This document shows, one piece after another, positions 1 through 13,525 of a stretch of DNA of 64,000 nucleotides. Made by a program: the position numbers and the translations under genes. The stretch lies in assembly GCA_051453625.1 (NCBI GenBank), contig JBOZIK010000001.1, positions 243,294,448-243,358,447 of the forward strand, written 5' to 3'. The notes below the pieces were generated by a model that saw only the letters and a program-made list of their open reading frames with translations, made no database searches and was not told the origin of the DNA. The DNA comes from Welwitschia mirabilis (lineage: Eukaryota > Gnetophyta > Gnetopsida > Welwitschiales). Position 1 is the stretch's first letter. Each line of letters starts with the position of its first letter.

Positions 1-504
1 TTCAATAATAGGGGGTGGATTTGGTGAGATAGGTTATTTTTTATGAGAGGTCAACATGATATTAGAATTTTCAAAATTAAAATCAGAGTCTTCTATAGAA
101 TTAAAATTAGAAATTTCAAGAAATTCTAAAGTTTATATACCTGAGCTATTTTGATTTTTAATTTTAAAATTTAGCAAACCTTGTCTGATATTTTTTGTAA
201 TGCATTATTTCCCTCTTTGTTATTTTTCACCTTTTTCTATTTTCACCATTCAGTTTTGATTCTCAAAAGGTATCATTTCATACATTGTCCAGACGATAAT
301 CTAGATGATAGAGACAGAAAACATAGAGCAGAAAAGGAAATAGTCATCTAACTATGATGTCTAGACGACGAAGGAGATGTCAGTGGTTAGTGAAAAGTTA
401 AAAATAAAATAAAATACTTACAGAAGGTACTAGTATACCACTATTGTAGCAAATATCCAGAATATCCACTGAAGCAATGACAACTCTCACTTTCTAAGCA
501 GCCT
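1..504 (-). pseudogene. Athila-like gag leader and N-terminus, cut by window edge
   Basis: Internal 5' region of a minus-strand Ty3/gypsy element whose body lies to the left of the window. Read on the minus strand, positions about 45-1 resemble the start of gag in copy 1 (around 26,580-26,520): both have a stretch encoding Pro- and Asn-rich residues just before the first conserved gag block. The leader between the primer-binding site and gag contains two copies of a Tcat/cgtc-type palindrome (about 287-308 and 356-371). No open frame is present. Assignment rests on homology to copy 1 and on the adjacent LTR and primer-binding site. Confidence 0.6.
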
Positions 505-522
505 TCCCTAGCAATGTCACCA
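505..522 (-). other. Primer-binding site, Athila-like element 0
   Basis: Reading the minus strand just inside the LTR gives TTGGTGACATTGCTAGGG. It is a decayed match to the 3' end complement of plant tRNA-Asp (TGGCGCCGTTGCCGGGGA), and matches the better-preserved site at 42,547-42,564. The position directly next to the LTR end fixes the element as minus strand. Confidence 0.6.
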
Positions 523-525
523 ATT

Positions 526-1710
526 TGTTGCTATGCAAATTTATGTAATATTTCACGCCTTGATCTAAATCCTATTAATTATAAATAAGATATATAAACA
601 CAACATGCTAATAGTTAGGAGTGAACCAAATGTCGTAATTCCATCGAAGGCCAATAGCATGGATAATAAAGAGTTGATTTCAAGAAAGAAATATGTAACT
701 CTAATATACTAAAATAAATTGTAATGCATGGAATTGAAATAATGATGAAAACCTAATCTATGAAAAAAAATAATGGTTTACCTAATCTAATCAAGCTCAA
801 CCTTGATAAAGGCTATTCTTATAATAAATATAATAGAAGAAACCTATCACAAATCTTAAATAACATAAACTATGAGGAAGAGATTCCTACATATATTGAA
901 TAATAAGAAATCTGTATCATAAAGTAGTCATTCCTCAATGGAGGATATGCCATCCAACACCAAGGTAATGTCTCTCTGGATTACAAAATGGTTCTTTAAT
1001 CCTAAGATCTCCTATCATTAGAATGTTGGATATTATCGAAGATGATTAGGGATCAAGGGAAAGACCTTTATTCATAAACAGAAAAAGAAGGAAAACTGAC
1101 AGAGAAGTATAGGGAAAACTCTAGCTAACATGCAAGGGAAAGTCGCAATAAAGAGGTAACAACTTGAAAAAATATTTGATAAAAGTGTGAGAGAATAGTA
1201 TCATCTTTTTGGTCATCCAGACGAAGGATGAGATGACAAGGACTGATAATTAGATATTTATTTATTTTAATTTTACTCCTTGTCTAACTGCATGTGAAGT
1301 ACTATCAACTAGTTTTAGAGATGTCATTTGCTTATGACATCTGGATGATTAGGTGGATGATGATGCCTAGTAGATAAAACTCAGTTCAACTGCAAGTTAT
1401 CTATATGTAAACTTTTACTATTGCTCAATGGGAGTTGTCATCCTGACTATCGTTCGGACGATAGTTAGGACGATAGTATTTTCTTGATCTTTAGTCAGTG
1501 CAATTACTTTGTCATCTACATGAATCATTATCCAAAATAATATTTATCTATATCTGCAAGAAATGCTTGTGTTTTATCTATAATTTGCATGTTTTTTGTC
1601 TTATTCATCTTGATTCTTGATTATCATAAGAACTAAGCGTTTATCTATTAATTCACCTATAAAACAACTCAAAATACCCTGTCAAATACACATAAGTTGG
1701 TAGTGCAACA
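526..1710 (-). repeat. 5' LTR of Athila-like element 0
   Basis: An LTR of about 1,185 bp with perfect 5-bp inverted ends (TGTTG ... CAACA on the plus strand). It aligns along its length with the LTRs at 13,526, 27,258, 36,634 and, inverted, 54,363. Shared blocks include the segment with accaaggaa/accaaggta and the terminal block around caaaatacc(c/t). Within it are several decayed palindromes, including a near-perfect hairpin with arms ctatcgt/acgatag at 1,447-1,464. The matching 3' LTR would lie outside the window. Confidence 0.8.
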
Positions 1711-2610
1711 GCCACATTTGCACTCTCAATATTAATCTTCTAATTTTAATCATCACGAATAGCCTTAAAATGGATCATAATGATTTACTTTAAGCTCATT
1801 GAGTGTTTGAGATCCTTATCACTTGAAATGTAAAAAAATATCTCTAAGTGTGGTTTTAGAGTTTGAAAAGTAATGCAAAATAATAACTAATTAATTTCTT
1901 ATTTTATCAAAAATTTAGGCTTCATCAAAGACATGGTAAAATAATAATATCATAATGGAAATTCATTAAAGCTATGATTCATGTAACAAATACAAGACAT
2001 ACTTAAATTATAAATATAATGAATATAAAACATCTCAAAAATCTTTCTAGGTTATAATTCAAAAACATAGCAATCTAGTAACTCTATTTTTCATTACTAA
2101 TAAACTAGATGACTATAAAAATGTATACTATTATATTATAAATTTACTTTAATAATATTGTGAAGGAAAACATTTGCTACATCTTCCATTTCAAATGAGG
2201 GCAATTTTCATGTTATAAAAAAAACTTAAAAACTTTATCTTATTATGGATAGAATTAAAAAAATAATAATAGGAATTTATTACACTCTATTCACTTTTAT
2301 ATCTAGATCTTATAAGTGAACAAACTACTTTCATATACTTTATTTCTTTATAACCTTTATTTCCATTCCAAAAATAGTAATTCTTAGTGATCAAAATACT
2401 AGAACATAATAAGATACATCATAGTTCTTCGATTAAAAGAAAAATTAAATCATAGTAAAGTCCTATTTTAGATGTAATTTCCTATAATAGTAAGCTCCAT
2501 TATCTAGAAAATATGAGACAAAAGAAAAAAAATTTTTTTTTTAGATTCTTGTTATACCTTTTGTTTTTATTTTAAATATTTTCCCCTATCTCTCTCTCCC
2601 TTCCTCTTTC
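1711..2610. other. AT-rich DNA, nothing recognised
   Basis: About 0.9 kb following the LTR. No frame, conserved motif or similarity to other parts of this window was seen. It is probably old repetitive DNA or the target into which element 0 inserted. Confidence 0.5.
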
Positions 2611-2621
2611 CATCTCTTCCT

Positions 2622-2626
2622 ATGTC

Positions 2627-2660
<34 letters not shown>

Positions 2661-2760
2661 NNNNNNNNNNNNNNNNNNNNNNNNNNNNNNNNNNNNNNNN
2701 NNNNNNNNNNNNNNNNNNNNNNNNNNNNNNNNNNNNNNNNNNNNNNNNNNNNNNNNNNNN

Positions 2761-2818
<58 letters not shown>
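2622..2818. repeat. (TC)n-(AT)n microsatellite with gap
   Basis: A compound microsatellite: TC repeats on both sides of a run of exactly 100 Ns (2,661-2,760), then AT repeats to 2,818. The round gap size suggests a gap of unknown length. The apparent Ser-Leu/Tyr-Ile reading frame across it is only a translation of the repeat. Confidence 0.95.
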
Positions 2819-2820
<2 letters not shown>

Positions 2821-5800
2821 CCTTTTGATATCAAAGCTTAAGATAGGTTTCTAAGATTCTGGGTAACATCTTAATAACTTGATGCCTGTACTTGCCATTT
2901 TCATATCATTACATGCATCATGTTCTAGTTGTATTTTTTATTTTCTTACTAGGATTTTATATTATTTTTTAAAGGTTTATAAAGTGTTTTACATGGGGTT
3001 TTTATAGGTTATATTCTCTTATATTTTTTTAGGATTTCGAGATTCATAGACTTGGGCCATATTTTGTTTTATACTAAGTTTGTGAATCTGTTTCCTTGTA
3101 TTATGAGTTTTGTGTGTAGGAATTTTTTTTTCTTACATGTACATTTCTTTTTCATAGTTTCTTTGAAGGTTTTATTATTTAGTTTACTTAATTTCTAGCC
3201 AATTTGAGTTTATGAAATCAATTAATAATAACCTATAAAGTATTTTTAATTCCAACATTTATATTATAACTTTTAAAACCATAAAAGCTGAACAACCACT
3301 ATTTTTTTATTTGATATTTTTTATTTTCTGGTTATTTTATTTTATGTTTTTACTAAAGTTATAACTTCTATATCACATGTTAATTAACCTTGCATTGTTC
3401 ATAAAATATTGTTATTTTTATTTGTAGATTTCTTTCTTCTTTGTTATAATTTTCTTTAGTATTATTTTTTCTTGTAGTAATCTTTGATGTTCATGATCTT
3501 ATAAATGACACACACTCCTAGAACACCATTACAAAAAGTACCTTTCTTCTTTAAAATATTGAAGAGATTCTTGATCTTTGATGTTCTTTTTTTTTAAACT
3601 TCTTCTTTTTAACCAAAAATATAGGGTTATTTTTTTTTCATGCCTTTATAACTCTCACCTATACTATGTAGAGTAGCACATTTAGCTTTGGTTTTTCTAG
3701 TTAAGATTCCATAACTACTTTTTTAACTTTAAGTTCTTTGTTATTTTTTTCTTTATATTATTTATTTTTCTATAGAAAGTATTATTTTTGTAGGAAAAAC
3801 ATCATATAAAAACAACTTCTTTTTGAGTTTTTATTAGCCATTCAACCATTCTATGTGATTCATGCATCCTTACCTATAGAACATACTTCATAGTAAAGAA
3901 AAATATCACATTAATAGACTTTAGTTTATTATAATTTCTTTTGCACTATTAAAGGTCTTGGTTCTTTCAAATCCAAGATTTATATGACTTAGCCACATTT
4001 GGAGAGGGTTGATCCCATGGGAATAATTTTGTAAAGGATAGTAACTTATTCTTATGTTTTTTGGTTTAGACACTTTCCTTTATATTTTTGCTTTTTACAT
4101 GCTAAAGAATGATGCTTCCAATTGATATTTGTACTTCATTGCAAACATATTGTAAAATGTCATTGAAATTTCTTCTAATTATTTTTACTATTAACATTTT
4201 ACTTCCTAATTTATGGATCTAGAATGTGTTGAAATATTTGCTATTATAGAAATCTATGATTTTTTTATGTTTTTCTTCTTTAGATTATTATTTTTAAAAT
4301 TTTTTATATGTGTGTAAATTAAGATCTGGCTTTATTTTTTTAACTTTTTGCTATAATGAATATATTAACTTTGGCCCCTTTTATACTAATATTTTTCCTC
4401 TTTTTTGGGTAATTTTTGGGCCCATGCGCATATTTATTTTTGTTGAAAATTTAGTTCATTTTGTACATATGCATGTTTTAGTGCATTTTTCAATAGTTTT
4501 TATATTATGTTAACTTTTAGCATTTTTAAGAATTGTAATTTCAAAATCTATCTTTTTCTTACATCATATTAAGTTGGGATGTGAAGCTAGATCCACTTTA
4601 TCTTTTTTTCCTTCTATAATGTAAAATAAGATATGCTTAACTTAACTATAATAAAATCATATCCCTTTTTATCTTTATCTTACATGTTTTCTATACTTTA
4701 TACCATATAAAATTTTTATTTTTTTATGGCTTAGAATCCAAAATTATTCCTTCCTTAAATACATTACATTTATCACTAAAATATAGTCTTAGTTATTAGC
4801 GGGCAGTAAGAGCATTATAGAGACATTGATCCATGTCAAGTTATGCTACTCTCTAAAATTATTATTTAGTTTTTAACTATCATAACTATGTAGTCTAGGT
4901 TATACATAGAGGCATATCTCTCTTAAGAAAAAATATGTCATGCATTTAAAGATCTAAATTATTATGCATGTTTTAGTATCTAAGGGTGTATTAGATAAAG
5001 ACAAGAGGCATAGTTATAAGGTCTACTTAGATTTCATAACCAAGTTGTTAGGGAGACATAAGTGTAATCTATTAAAATTTACTAAATTTGAGGTATAAGT
5101 ACAATACCAATATTACATCATACTCTTCCTTAAACAAGGTATATTGCTAAGATAACTAAAATTAGATGCTTCATAAGATGATTTACAATTTGTTCCTTTT
5201 CTCTTTTAGAGACAAGGATAATACCATTGGAAGAGATATGGTCACTTCCTAATTTAAGAGCAAAACTTAAGATTAACAAAGTCTAATTTAATTATTTAAT
5301 CATTTAGATACTCATCCATTAAAAACTACTATTTTCACATAAGGATTCTAAACAAAATTTTCTTTCCTTTAGTCTTATGATTATATCTTAATGTTTCTCT
5401 TGAGATTTACTTCATTATTTTATCATTATACTATGGATTGATGGAATAGATCATTTAACTTATGAATGTAAGAAAAAATCCCTTTTAACCTAACTATACT
5501 TCTCTGTCAAGAGTTTTAAATCTTGTTTACATATTTTTGTCTTATTATGGCTTACATAGATAACCTAAATTATAAGTATGAGTAAGATCACTTTAAATTA
5601 ACTATACCATTTTTTTAATAGTCTCTCTCTTATCTTAATTTAATAAATTCCCCTTATGTAACAGATAGATTTTTTCTTTAGTTTTGGATGTGAGTAATAT
5701 CCTACTTAAAATTAAGTAGATTGCATGATTTGTTATCTTCTTATTATCTCTTAGATATGCCCATTTTAAATGGAAATTTTTAAATCTTCTTATACTTCTT

Positions 5801-5950
5801 CACAATAGTATTGATGACTACAATCATGATAAATTTATGTATCATTCTTAAGGATGATCAGGTTTGAAAAGATTGATAAGAAGATTTTATGTCCATCATG
5901 TGCATATATGGTTTTCACATTGAAACCACATGTTGATCTTCAAAATTAAT
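2819..5950. other. AT-rich DNA without recognisable gene
   Basis: Over 3 kb of T-rich to A-rich sequence. The longest frame (about 4,310-4,513) encodes a Phe-rich peptide typical of translated poly-T and has no family features. The part near 4,790-5,950 may be the LTR or leader of the copia remnant downstream, because it runs directly into a gag-like region. No second copy is available in the window to prove this. Confidence 0.5.
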
Positions 5951-6039
5951 ATTAAAAAAATTCTTAAAAGTCCATGGCTAATAAGTTAATTAAATTAATG
6001 AAAAAATATATGGCTTCATAACATAAGAAATTGATAAAT

Positions 6040-7950
6040 TAATGTAAGATAAATTACACTAACTTTATTACATTATGGGATGGATTCTACTCAAAGAAAG
6101 ATTTGGAGATAATTAATATCATTGCAAGTATGATTAAGTTTCATTATAAAAAGGTAATATGTGATACCTAATGGATAAATGATTTATATTAAATAAAAGT
6201 TTCCTAAACTTGACTTATAAAACTAAGTTTTCATTTATTACATCAACTTGATTAGATGTTGTTTGAAATATTTATGTTTAAATAGCTTTGTCATGTTGCT
6301 ACATGGTAGTAGAAAATTATCATACATATACTTTAATTTACTTATCAAGTATCATGTTACCATCAAAGCATAGTTCAACTATGTTAAGTTCTCATCCTTT
6401 GATGTTGTATTCAAGGTATCATATTTTTATAGTGAATCTTATCTAACCAAATTATCTTTGAGAAAATCCTATCCTTCTAATGTCAAATATTATGAAAAAG
6501 GAAAATATTCTTAAAAATAATAATGATCTTTACCTACCCAATAACATTAATCTTAGCCAAAGAAGAACCCACATTAGAATAATAGTTCTTTAAAGAAGAA
6601 TAGATATTAATGTTCATGTTGTAAAAGAGAAGATCATATTGTTGATTGCTATTAAATACCTTAATATTTAATTCTAAGTTAAATGTAGTTGATAATTTTA
6701 ATCATGTTTAATACTATCAATCCAACACAATTTTTTAATATCATGAATTTTCATGTATAGGTGAATCCATACCTCATAAAGATTAGACACCTCATAAAGA
6801 TACTAATGTAACTAAACATATGATATGTAGGCATGAATACTTTAATGATTTTATAAAAGATCCTAATTGAGTTTATTTAGTAAATCAAACTTTACCTTTT
6901 ATAGAAGATTATAATTTAGTTACATTTTAATTACCTTCTTTCTCATACTAAATGATCTCTTATATTTCGTATGTTTCCTCTTTAAGGTCTCATCTTCTTC
7001 TTTTTACCTCTTTGATTAGAGAAGATCATTCTATTTTTATGACATAGGGTATTACAAACATTTTTTATGTTACTTATAATCTTATTATTAAAGGCTATAT
7101 TACTAGAAAATGAATGCATGTTGAAGGATGTATTAGGATTCATGAAATTTTCTATATTATTTCATAAAAATATATTTCATCGTTACTACAATGGCATCAT
7201 TTCTTAGAAAATCCCTAGTTCCTATTATGAGAATACACATTGGATTATTTATTTTATTCCATGTTATTTTCCTTAATGTAAAACGTGTATAGTGAATAAA
7301 TAAGTATGATATCATTTTTCAATAATAAGTGACACACATATTAGAAGATTCTACTTACTTATAGTGATCTATATGGTGCTACTCTAGTTCCTCCACTTTA
7401 AGCATATCACTACTCATATCATTTATAGATGAACTTTTTCATATGACTTAGATTTATTTTATGGGATATAAATCTCTTGATTTGAATATTTTTAAGATTT
7501 TCATAGAAAGAGGGGAAAAAATCATACAATTAATTGTTTTCACTCTAATAATGGTAGTTTTATCACATTTTAAGGCTTATCAAGTTTATTTTTCCCCTCT
7601 AATAGCTTCACAATAAGTTCATAGATAGAATATTATACTTTATTAGTGAGATTTTTATTTTGGCCTCATGGATTATAGGTTTTAAATGATTAAAAGCGAT
7701 TTCCACATACCTTAGTTTATGAGTCCCATTAGTAGTTGTTTCAATTTGGAATAAGTAAGTTAAATTTATTGACTAAAATGTATATTAATTTATTTGTTCC
7801 TCTCAAAATATAAATTACAAACTACGTCCCATTCTGTACTTTATAGCTTATGGCTTTTTCTTTCTTCTAAAGTTAAGATCATCTTCTTATTTTTTCCCTA
7901 TAAAGACTATCACTTAGACATAATTATTTGTCTAGATCATATTAAGTATT
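6040..7950 (+). pseudogene. Ty1/copia gag-protease-integrase remnant
   Basis: Broken copia polyprotein in plus orientation. Around 6,610-6,655 is a zinc-knuckle-like cluster (C, CC, then KREDH and a Cys) typical of copia Gag. Near 7,040-7,075 is a decayed protease stretch. At about 7,430-7,505 one frame reads as the integrase core segment following the first catalytic Asp (M-T-stop-I-Y-F-M, Y-K-S, then N-I-F-K-I-F-I-E). At 7,538-7,560 comes H-S-N-N-G, where copia integrases have S-D-N-G-G-E. Thus the second catalytic Asp reads Asn. Frames shift repeatedly and RT/RNase H cannot be recognised downstream. Orientation and family are fairly clear; boundaries are not. Confidence 0.65.
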
Positions 7951-9443
7951 AATTACTAGAAAGAAGAGCATGAAAAAGAAAATTCATTAATAGGTTGGGC
8001 TCATATCAGTTTGTGAATCATGACTCATGACATCTTGAGATTATGGTATCTTAGAATATGATAACTTTTGAAAGCAATTACTATAATCCATGGGCAGTAG
8101 TTCTATTTTTTTAATCTAGATTCTAGGGCATTCTTATAGTTATAACCCATAGCTTTAGAATTTATCATTCTAACTCTTTATATATATAACCATCAATCTA
8201 TTTTGATAATCTTAAATAAAAAACCTTTTATCTGGAGTAAGTTGGGTCCATAATAAAACTATAGCACTTGTCATATGGTACTCACCTAGAATATCAATCC
8301 TTATATATGGTTGTCTATGGTTCATAACTATAGTCATATTTTTATTTTCTTAAGGTGTTGAGATTATTCCAATTACCATTTCTAGTCCTTCTACTTTATA
8401 CTATGCATTTTCCTACTAAAAGATAGTTGTTCACTATTAATATATGTCAACCATGATAATTACATAGATATTTTAGCTTCATATTAATTCATATCTCATG
8501 ATTTCATACTAGAGACTTTAACCCCTTAAAGAAGCTATTATATCCTACAACCTATAGCCCATAACCTTTAAATATAAATACAGCCTTGGGAAAAAAAGTA
8601 TGAGTCTACCATCTACAGTTCTTTTCTTGTGACTTAAGTTCTAAGGTTTCATTGCTTATGGCTCTTTATTTTAGTTTCAGATCCTCAATTAAGATTCCAT
8701 GGTTAACATCTTAGTTTATAATATACATTTTATTTTCATAACGTATATTCCATGGCATCATATGATAGCCTTATAGCACATGTTTATCTTACATGAATTT
8801 CATTGCTACATCATTTACATTATGATCCTTATTCTAATATTACCTCATAAAGATTTGGTTATGGTTTTTTACTTGCAACCTTCCAAAGTATATTTATTTT
8901 TATAGGGTTTCTTCCTCCATAAATATGTTAAATTCCTATCAGTTGTCATGAGTTATTGTACATAATATGAAGAGTAATAGAAGACCTTAATTAATAACTA
9001 TCATATGATATCTCTATGTCAGAGGAATTTTCAAGGCTAATTTTATTAGTTATTTAGGACATACTTAGGTTATCCCTAGTCATTTTTCCTTAATCATTCT
9101 TTTATTCTTAGCAATATTTTCTTTCTGCATTTAAAACCAATAGCAATGGTACCCATGACTCCTGCACAAAGGCCTATTCATGAATACATAAACCCAGATA
9201 GTAATCTATTATTGATATTTTTCACTCTAAAATCTTTCTCTCATATGTGGTACTAGGTAGAAGGCTCTTATTTTATTGAGTTTCTATAACCTACTTTAGA
9301 ATCAAAGACCTCTAGTTTAGATATTATTAGACTTCAAGATGTTTGATGGATAGGAAGTATGAAAGAGTTCTACAAATTCATTGCAATTAATAGATGTTAT
9401 CTTCTTATTTTTTAGTAGTTTTCAAACAACGAATATGACCTTT
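7951..9443. other. Unassigned AT-rich segment before chromovirus
   Basis: Between the copia integrase remnant and the chromovirus LTR. It might contain the decayed RT part or 3' LTR of that copia element, but I could not recognise a motif in any frame. The text around 8,100-8,760 uses ccatag/cttatgg words repeatedly, without a regular period. Confidence 0.4.
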
Positions 9444-12400
9444 TATCATATCCCATATTTCATAAACATTAATTAGTTTGATATTAAGCATATTAAGCTT
9501 CTAATTAGATGATGAATTACTCTTTTTTAAAGGCCTTATCAAAATAAGATGGTATTTTAAATTAACCTTATTCTATAATTTTGATAATTCTAAATGAAAA
9601 TAATAATAATTATGTTAAAAGGTTTTTATGAGAAAATATATTCAAATATTTAAAATTAGATAGCCCTCTTATGTAAGGAATTAAAATCACATGATAAAAC
9701 TAATAAATTAAACATTTTAAGAGGACACAAAAATATATTTTACATCTTATTTACTCATTTAAATTCTTACTAAATGTGATATGTGTACTATATTATGAAT
9801 AGACATTTTCTTCCTTGCATTATATGATTGATATATTTTATGCATTATGAAATAAATGAACATGTTAACAAGTACATGTACTCTTACCTATAACTAAGAA
9901 TGATAAATGAGTATGTTTACTCTACCATAAACTTTATCTTCTTGGGCTGTATAAGGGACTTAATTCATAGCATATTTATTATTTTAATTATCGGAATTAA
10001 AGAGTTTATCTCATTATTCTACATGACAATTTTAAAATTTGTGCATTTATTCTTTTGATGCATGTCTTACATGAATTAAACTTACCTATGAGCTTATAAA
10101 AGATTAAGAATAAGCTAGCATGAGGAAATTATGCATGTAAATAATCTTGCTAATTAAAGCAAGAAAATTACTCATCCTAGTTAGGTGCATGAGTCATAAA
10201 TGTGATTTATTTCTATACTCTAATGTCACTTATTCCACTTATTAATGATAAATCATGTGATTTTATGATATTGAGCTATGTGCATTTTGTTTAGCCATAT
10301 ATAGAGATCCTTTTCTCTCTTTCAAAAAGAAGATACTTTTCATTTTTCGTGAAAGTGCATTTTTTTAATCCTTTCTATTTCTTTTCAATATCTTTCTTGT
10401 GGATCTCAAAGCTTGAAAGCTTAGAGCTAAGGATTTTTAATCTTAGAACCTCCTTAATCTTCAACCATCAAGAACATACTATTTTATTTAAGTAAGGTCT
10501 TTATTCACGTTGTCCATATAATTTCTTTCAAAGATTATAATAAAGTGATATATTACATTAGGCTGTTGTTTATAGTTATTTTGAAAATTATATTTTTTAT
10601 TTCCTTCCATTGGCTCTCACTAAGACATTAGACAGATATGAGGGGTCTCTTATGTTTGGTTCTAAAGGTTATTAATGAATGATTATGGCTAAGTAACCGG
10701 GGGTTTACTATTAATAAAATAAAATGTTGAGTACCCATGTTTATTTTGTATTAATATATATATATATATAATATATGTTCTATCCATTATGCATTAGTTT
10801 TATCCTATTAGGAATAAAGTCTAATTCTTAAAAATTTATTTTAGACTAATACTTCTTCTTGATAATCATAAGGTTCATAGTAAAAATTTTTTTTTGAATT
10901 ATTTATACATTGATTTAAATTAATAAATTTAGTTAAGATGCTTTAAAGATAATTATTTTAGCTAGTATATTCATTATTTTACTCACTTACATTATTTCAT
11001 AACTAATTGTAAAAACTTTACCATATTTCTTATAGTCAGAGTTAAATTTCTAGAATAGAGGCATAGGTTAAAAACATTGTAACTTATTAATTAGTAGGTA
11101 TAAAGTAGCAAACATTTTATTATAAGTCTAAGATTGTATTATGATTATGAAAATGTAAAAATAGTAATTTTTCTAATGTGTAGTAATTTTAAAGAAATTT
11201 ATTTGTTAAAATACATTTAAAAAAAGCAAAAAATGGTAGGCAATTAATTTACATTCTTATAACCAATAGTTAAGATATTAGAAACCTTAATTAGCATGAG
11301 TTTTAGATAATTCAAAAAGCTTTTTAAAACATCTTGAACCATTTAAAAATTAAAGGTGATTTAAATGTTATGATCATTTTAGTATAGTGTGATAAGACTA
11401 TAATTTTAAAAAAATTGACAATTTTTAACCTTAAGTCATGATCTTAAAAATAATATTTTTATAATTTTTATATGGCTTAAGTTAGTTTATAATGATCCTA
11501 TTATGAGTTTAGTTTATAAAAAGCCACTGTAATTTTTTACTTTCCAATTAATTAATTTTTAATTTTTTATTATAATATCTCTTTAGATCCCAAAAAATTA
11601 TAGTTAATATTTTAAATTATAAAACAATTATTAGATAAAATTATATAGGTAATTTGAGTATACAAGATAAGTAACCATTAATAGCCTTAATTTATATTAC
11701 TTAGGAATAATGTATTATTAGGAAAATACCTCTTTTACCTTTTTCTTTTATCTTACTTTGAATATGATGCTTGTAAGGGTTTTTACTTTTATGGTTTAAG
11801 TAACATGAATAGTCCTAGATTTATCATTTATTTTCTTGACTTTTGATATATTCATGTACATCTTAGATAAACTATTATGTGTTAATAACCATGCTTAAGC
11901 TATACTTTCTTTTTTTTTATGTTCATTGTATTAATCCATGAATATTATTGTATGAGCATGGAAGAATGCTTCTAAGATTGACATAGCTTTAGGTAAGGAT
12001 TAATTTCTTCTAGTACATTACTAAGATGTGATTTCATAAATTTTGAATATTTTTATTATTATTTAAAAGAAAAAAAGAAAAATATTTTTTATTTAGATTT
12101 TCATTATTATATACTTGAATATAAAGATGTTCTCATATATTTGTTTTCTATTTTATGATTATTTCTATAAAATAAACCTAATGATGATTAGATTTATTAT
12201 AAATATATAAATAATCTATTAAATATCTACATTAGTTAGAATTATATGCATGTATTTATGTGGTGTACGCATTGAAAAGACTAAATTAAGATAATTCTAA
12301 TACTATTCATTTCCATATCTAGAATTCATCACCAAGCTAGGTTGCATTGTATTTTTTTAATAATACCCTTCTAAAAGTGAATTTAATCATCACTCTTCTA

Positions 12401-13525
12401 TGGTACCCATGTATGAACTTACTTCAACTTAATATATTAAGTCATTATCATTAAAGGATCATATTACATCATTCAGAGATGTTTCAAGAAATCAGGAGTC
12501 ATTTATAAGCATGCATCCATCTCATGTATTGCATGTTAATATATTAGGGGTATATTAAGGTCAAGCATAAGCCTATTGAGATTATCCTAGCTATGTTTGT
12601 ATAGTTTAAAACCTAAAGTAAAACTAACTCATGTTTTAAAGGTAGCCAGATATTGAGTTGAAATTCCATTAATAGGAGTTACAACTTCTTATTATATTGG
12701 TTAGATATTATCTTTAAACTTATCCATGTATGTTTATAATAAATTTACATCTTTTCATCTATTTACAAGATATCTTTCTATATGATAAAAAATAGAAAGA
12801 AATGAAAAAAAAAAACTTATGGCATTACTATTACTTGTAAACCAAAATAACCTAAGAATTAATTATAGATAAATATATAATAATAATATGATTTTTTCCT
12901 TAAAATATAAAAATGCTAATAAAGGAATCAGTAAAATTTGATCTTAGATTCTACTGTGTCTATTAGGTAATAATATTAAAGAATGAAGGAAGAGAAAATA
13001 AAAAATAATGCTTAATTAGGATAAGAAAAGATAGGTTAACTTAAATAAATACCTACCTAAGCACTTATAAATTTATAATAATTAGATATTTAATAACCTT
13101 TCTGCTTAATAATCATATGGTTAGTTTTAATTATAATAACCTTAATTTCTAGTAGATTTAAATTTAATTATATCTCTAATAATTATAAACCTTGAGTAAA
13201 ATCAGTTATATCCTTTGTAATACTAGAATCCAAGATAACTCTAACTCCTAGATAAGGATGAATTTAATCATATCTTCTAATATTCATGCATTTGATTATA
13301 CCTATAATTTTCCTACTCCCTAAATAAATACTAAATGACATCCATATTAATTGAAATAATTACAAATATTACACTAATGATAATCCTATCACCTTAATAG
13401 TCCTAAAAGTTTATTATATTGGGGATAGTTCCAAAGTATTCATAAGGTTAATTATAACCCTAATCCTTAAATGATCATTATGTTAATCGCATTTATGATA
13501 ATCTTAAATTTATAAATAAATCTAG
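9444..13525 (+). repeat. Chromovirus 5' LTR (and possibly leader)
   Basis: The start, tatcatatccca, aligns with 33,329, and fits a TG-starting chromovirus LTR whose first G has become A. Near-continuous similarity to the 3' LTR runs to about 12,790, where the other copy is cut. Shared landmarks are the block at 9,500/33,395 (gatgatgaattactc), the TATA region at 10,298/34,190, and the segment ending near cttatccatgtatgttta. Thus the LTR is at least 3.3 kb. Positions 12,790-13,525 are either more LTR or leader; I could not find a convincing primer-binding site here or in 28,348-28,829. Confidence 0.75.
10298..10304 (+). promoter_or_regulatory. TATA box of chromovirus 5' LTR
   Basis: The tatatag motif sits in a conserved context (tagccatatatagagatcc) that is also present in the 3' LTR at 34,189-34,197 (tagctatatatagagatcc). 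It is followed in both copies by a pyrimidine-rich stretch with ctttctctct-like text. Conservation between two otherwise diverged LTRs supports a core promoter. Confidence 0.6.

Noticed and set aside
4310-4513. 67-codon Phe-rich frame
   Set aside because: It comes from T-rich DNA, has no domain or codon structure, and no second copy. Chance open frame.
8100-8760. Repeated ccatag/cttatgg words suggesting a decayed tandem array
   Set aside because: No constant period or longer shared unit could be found by eye.
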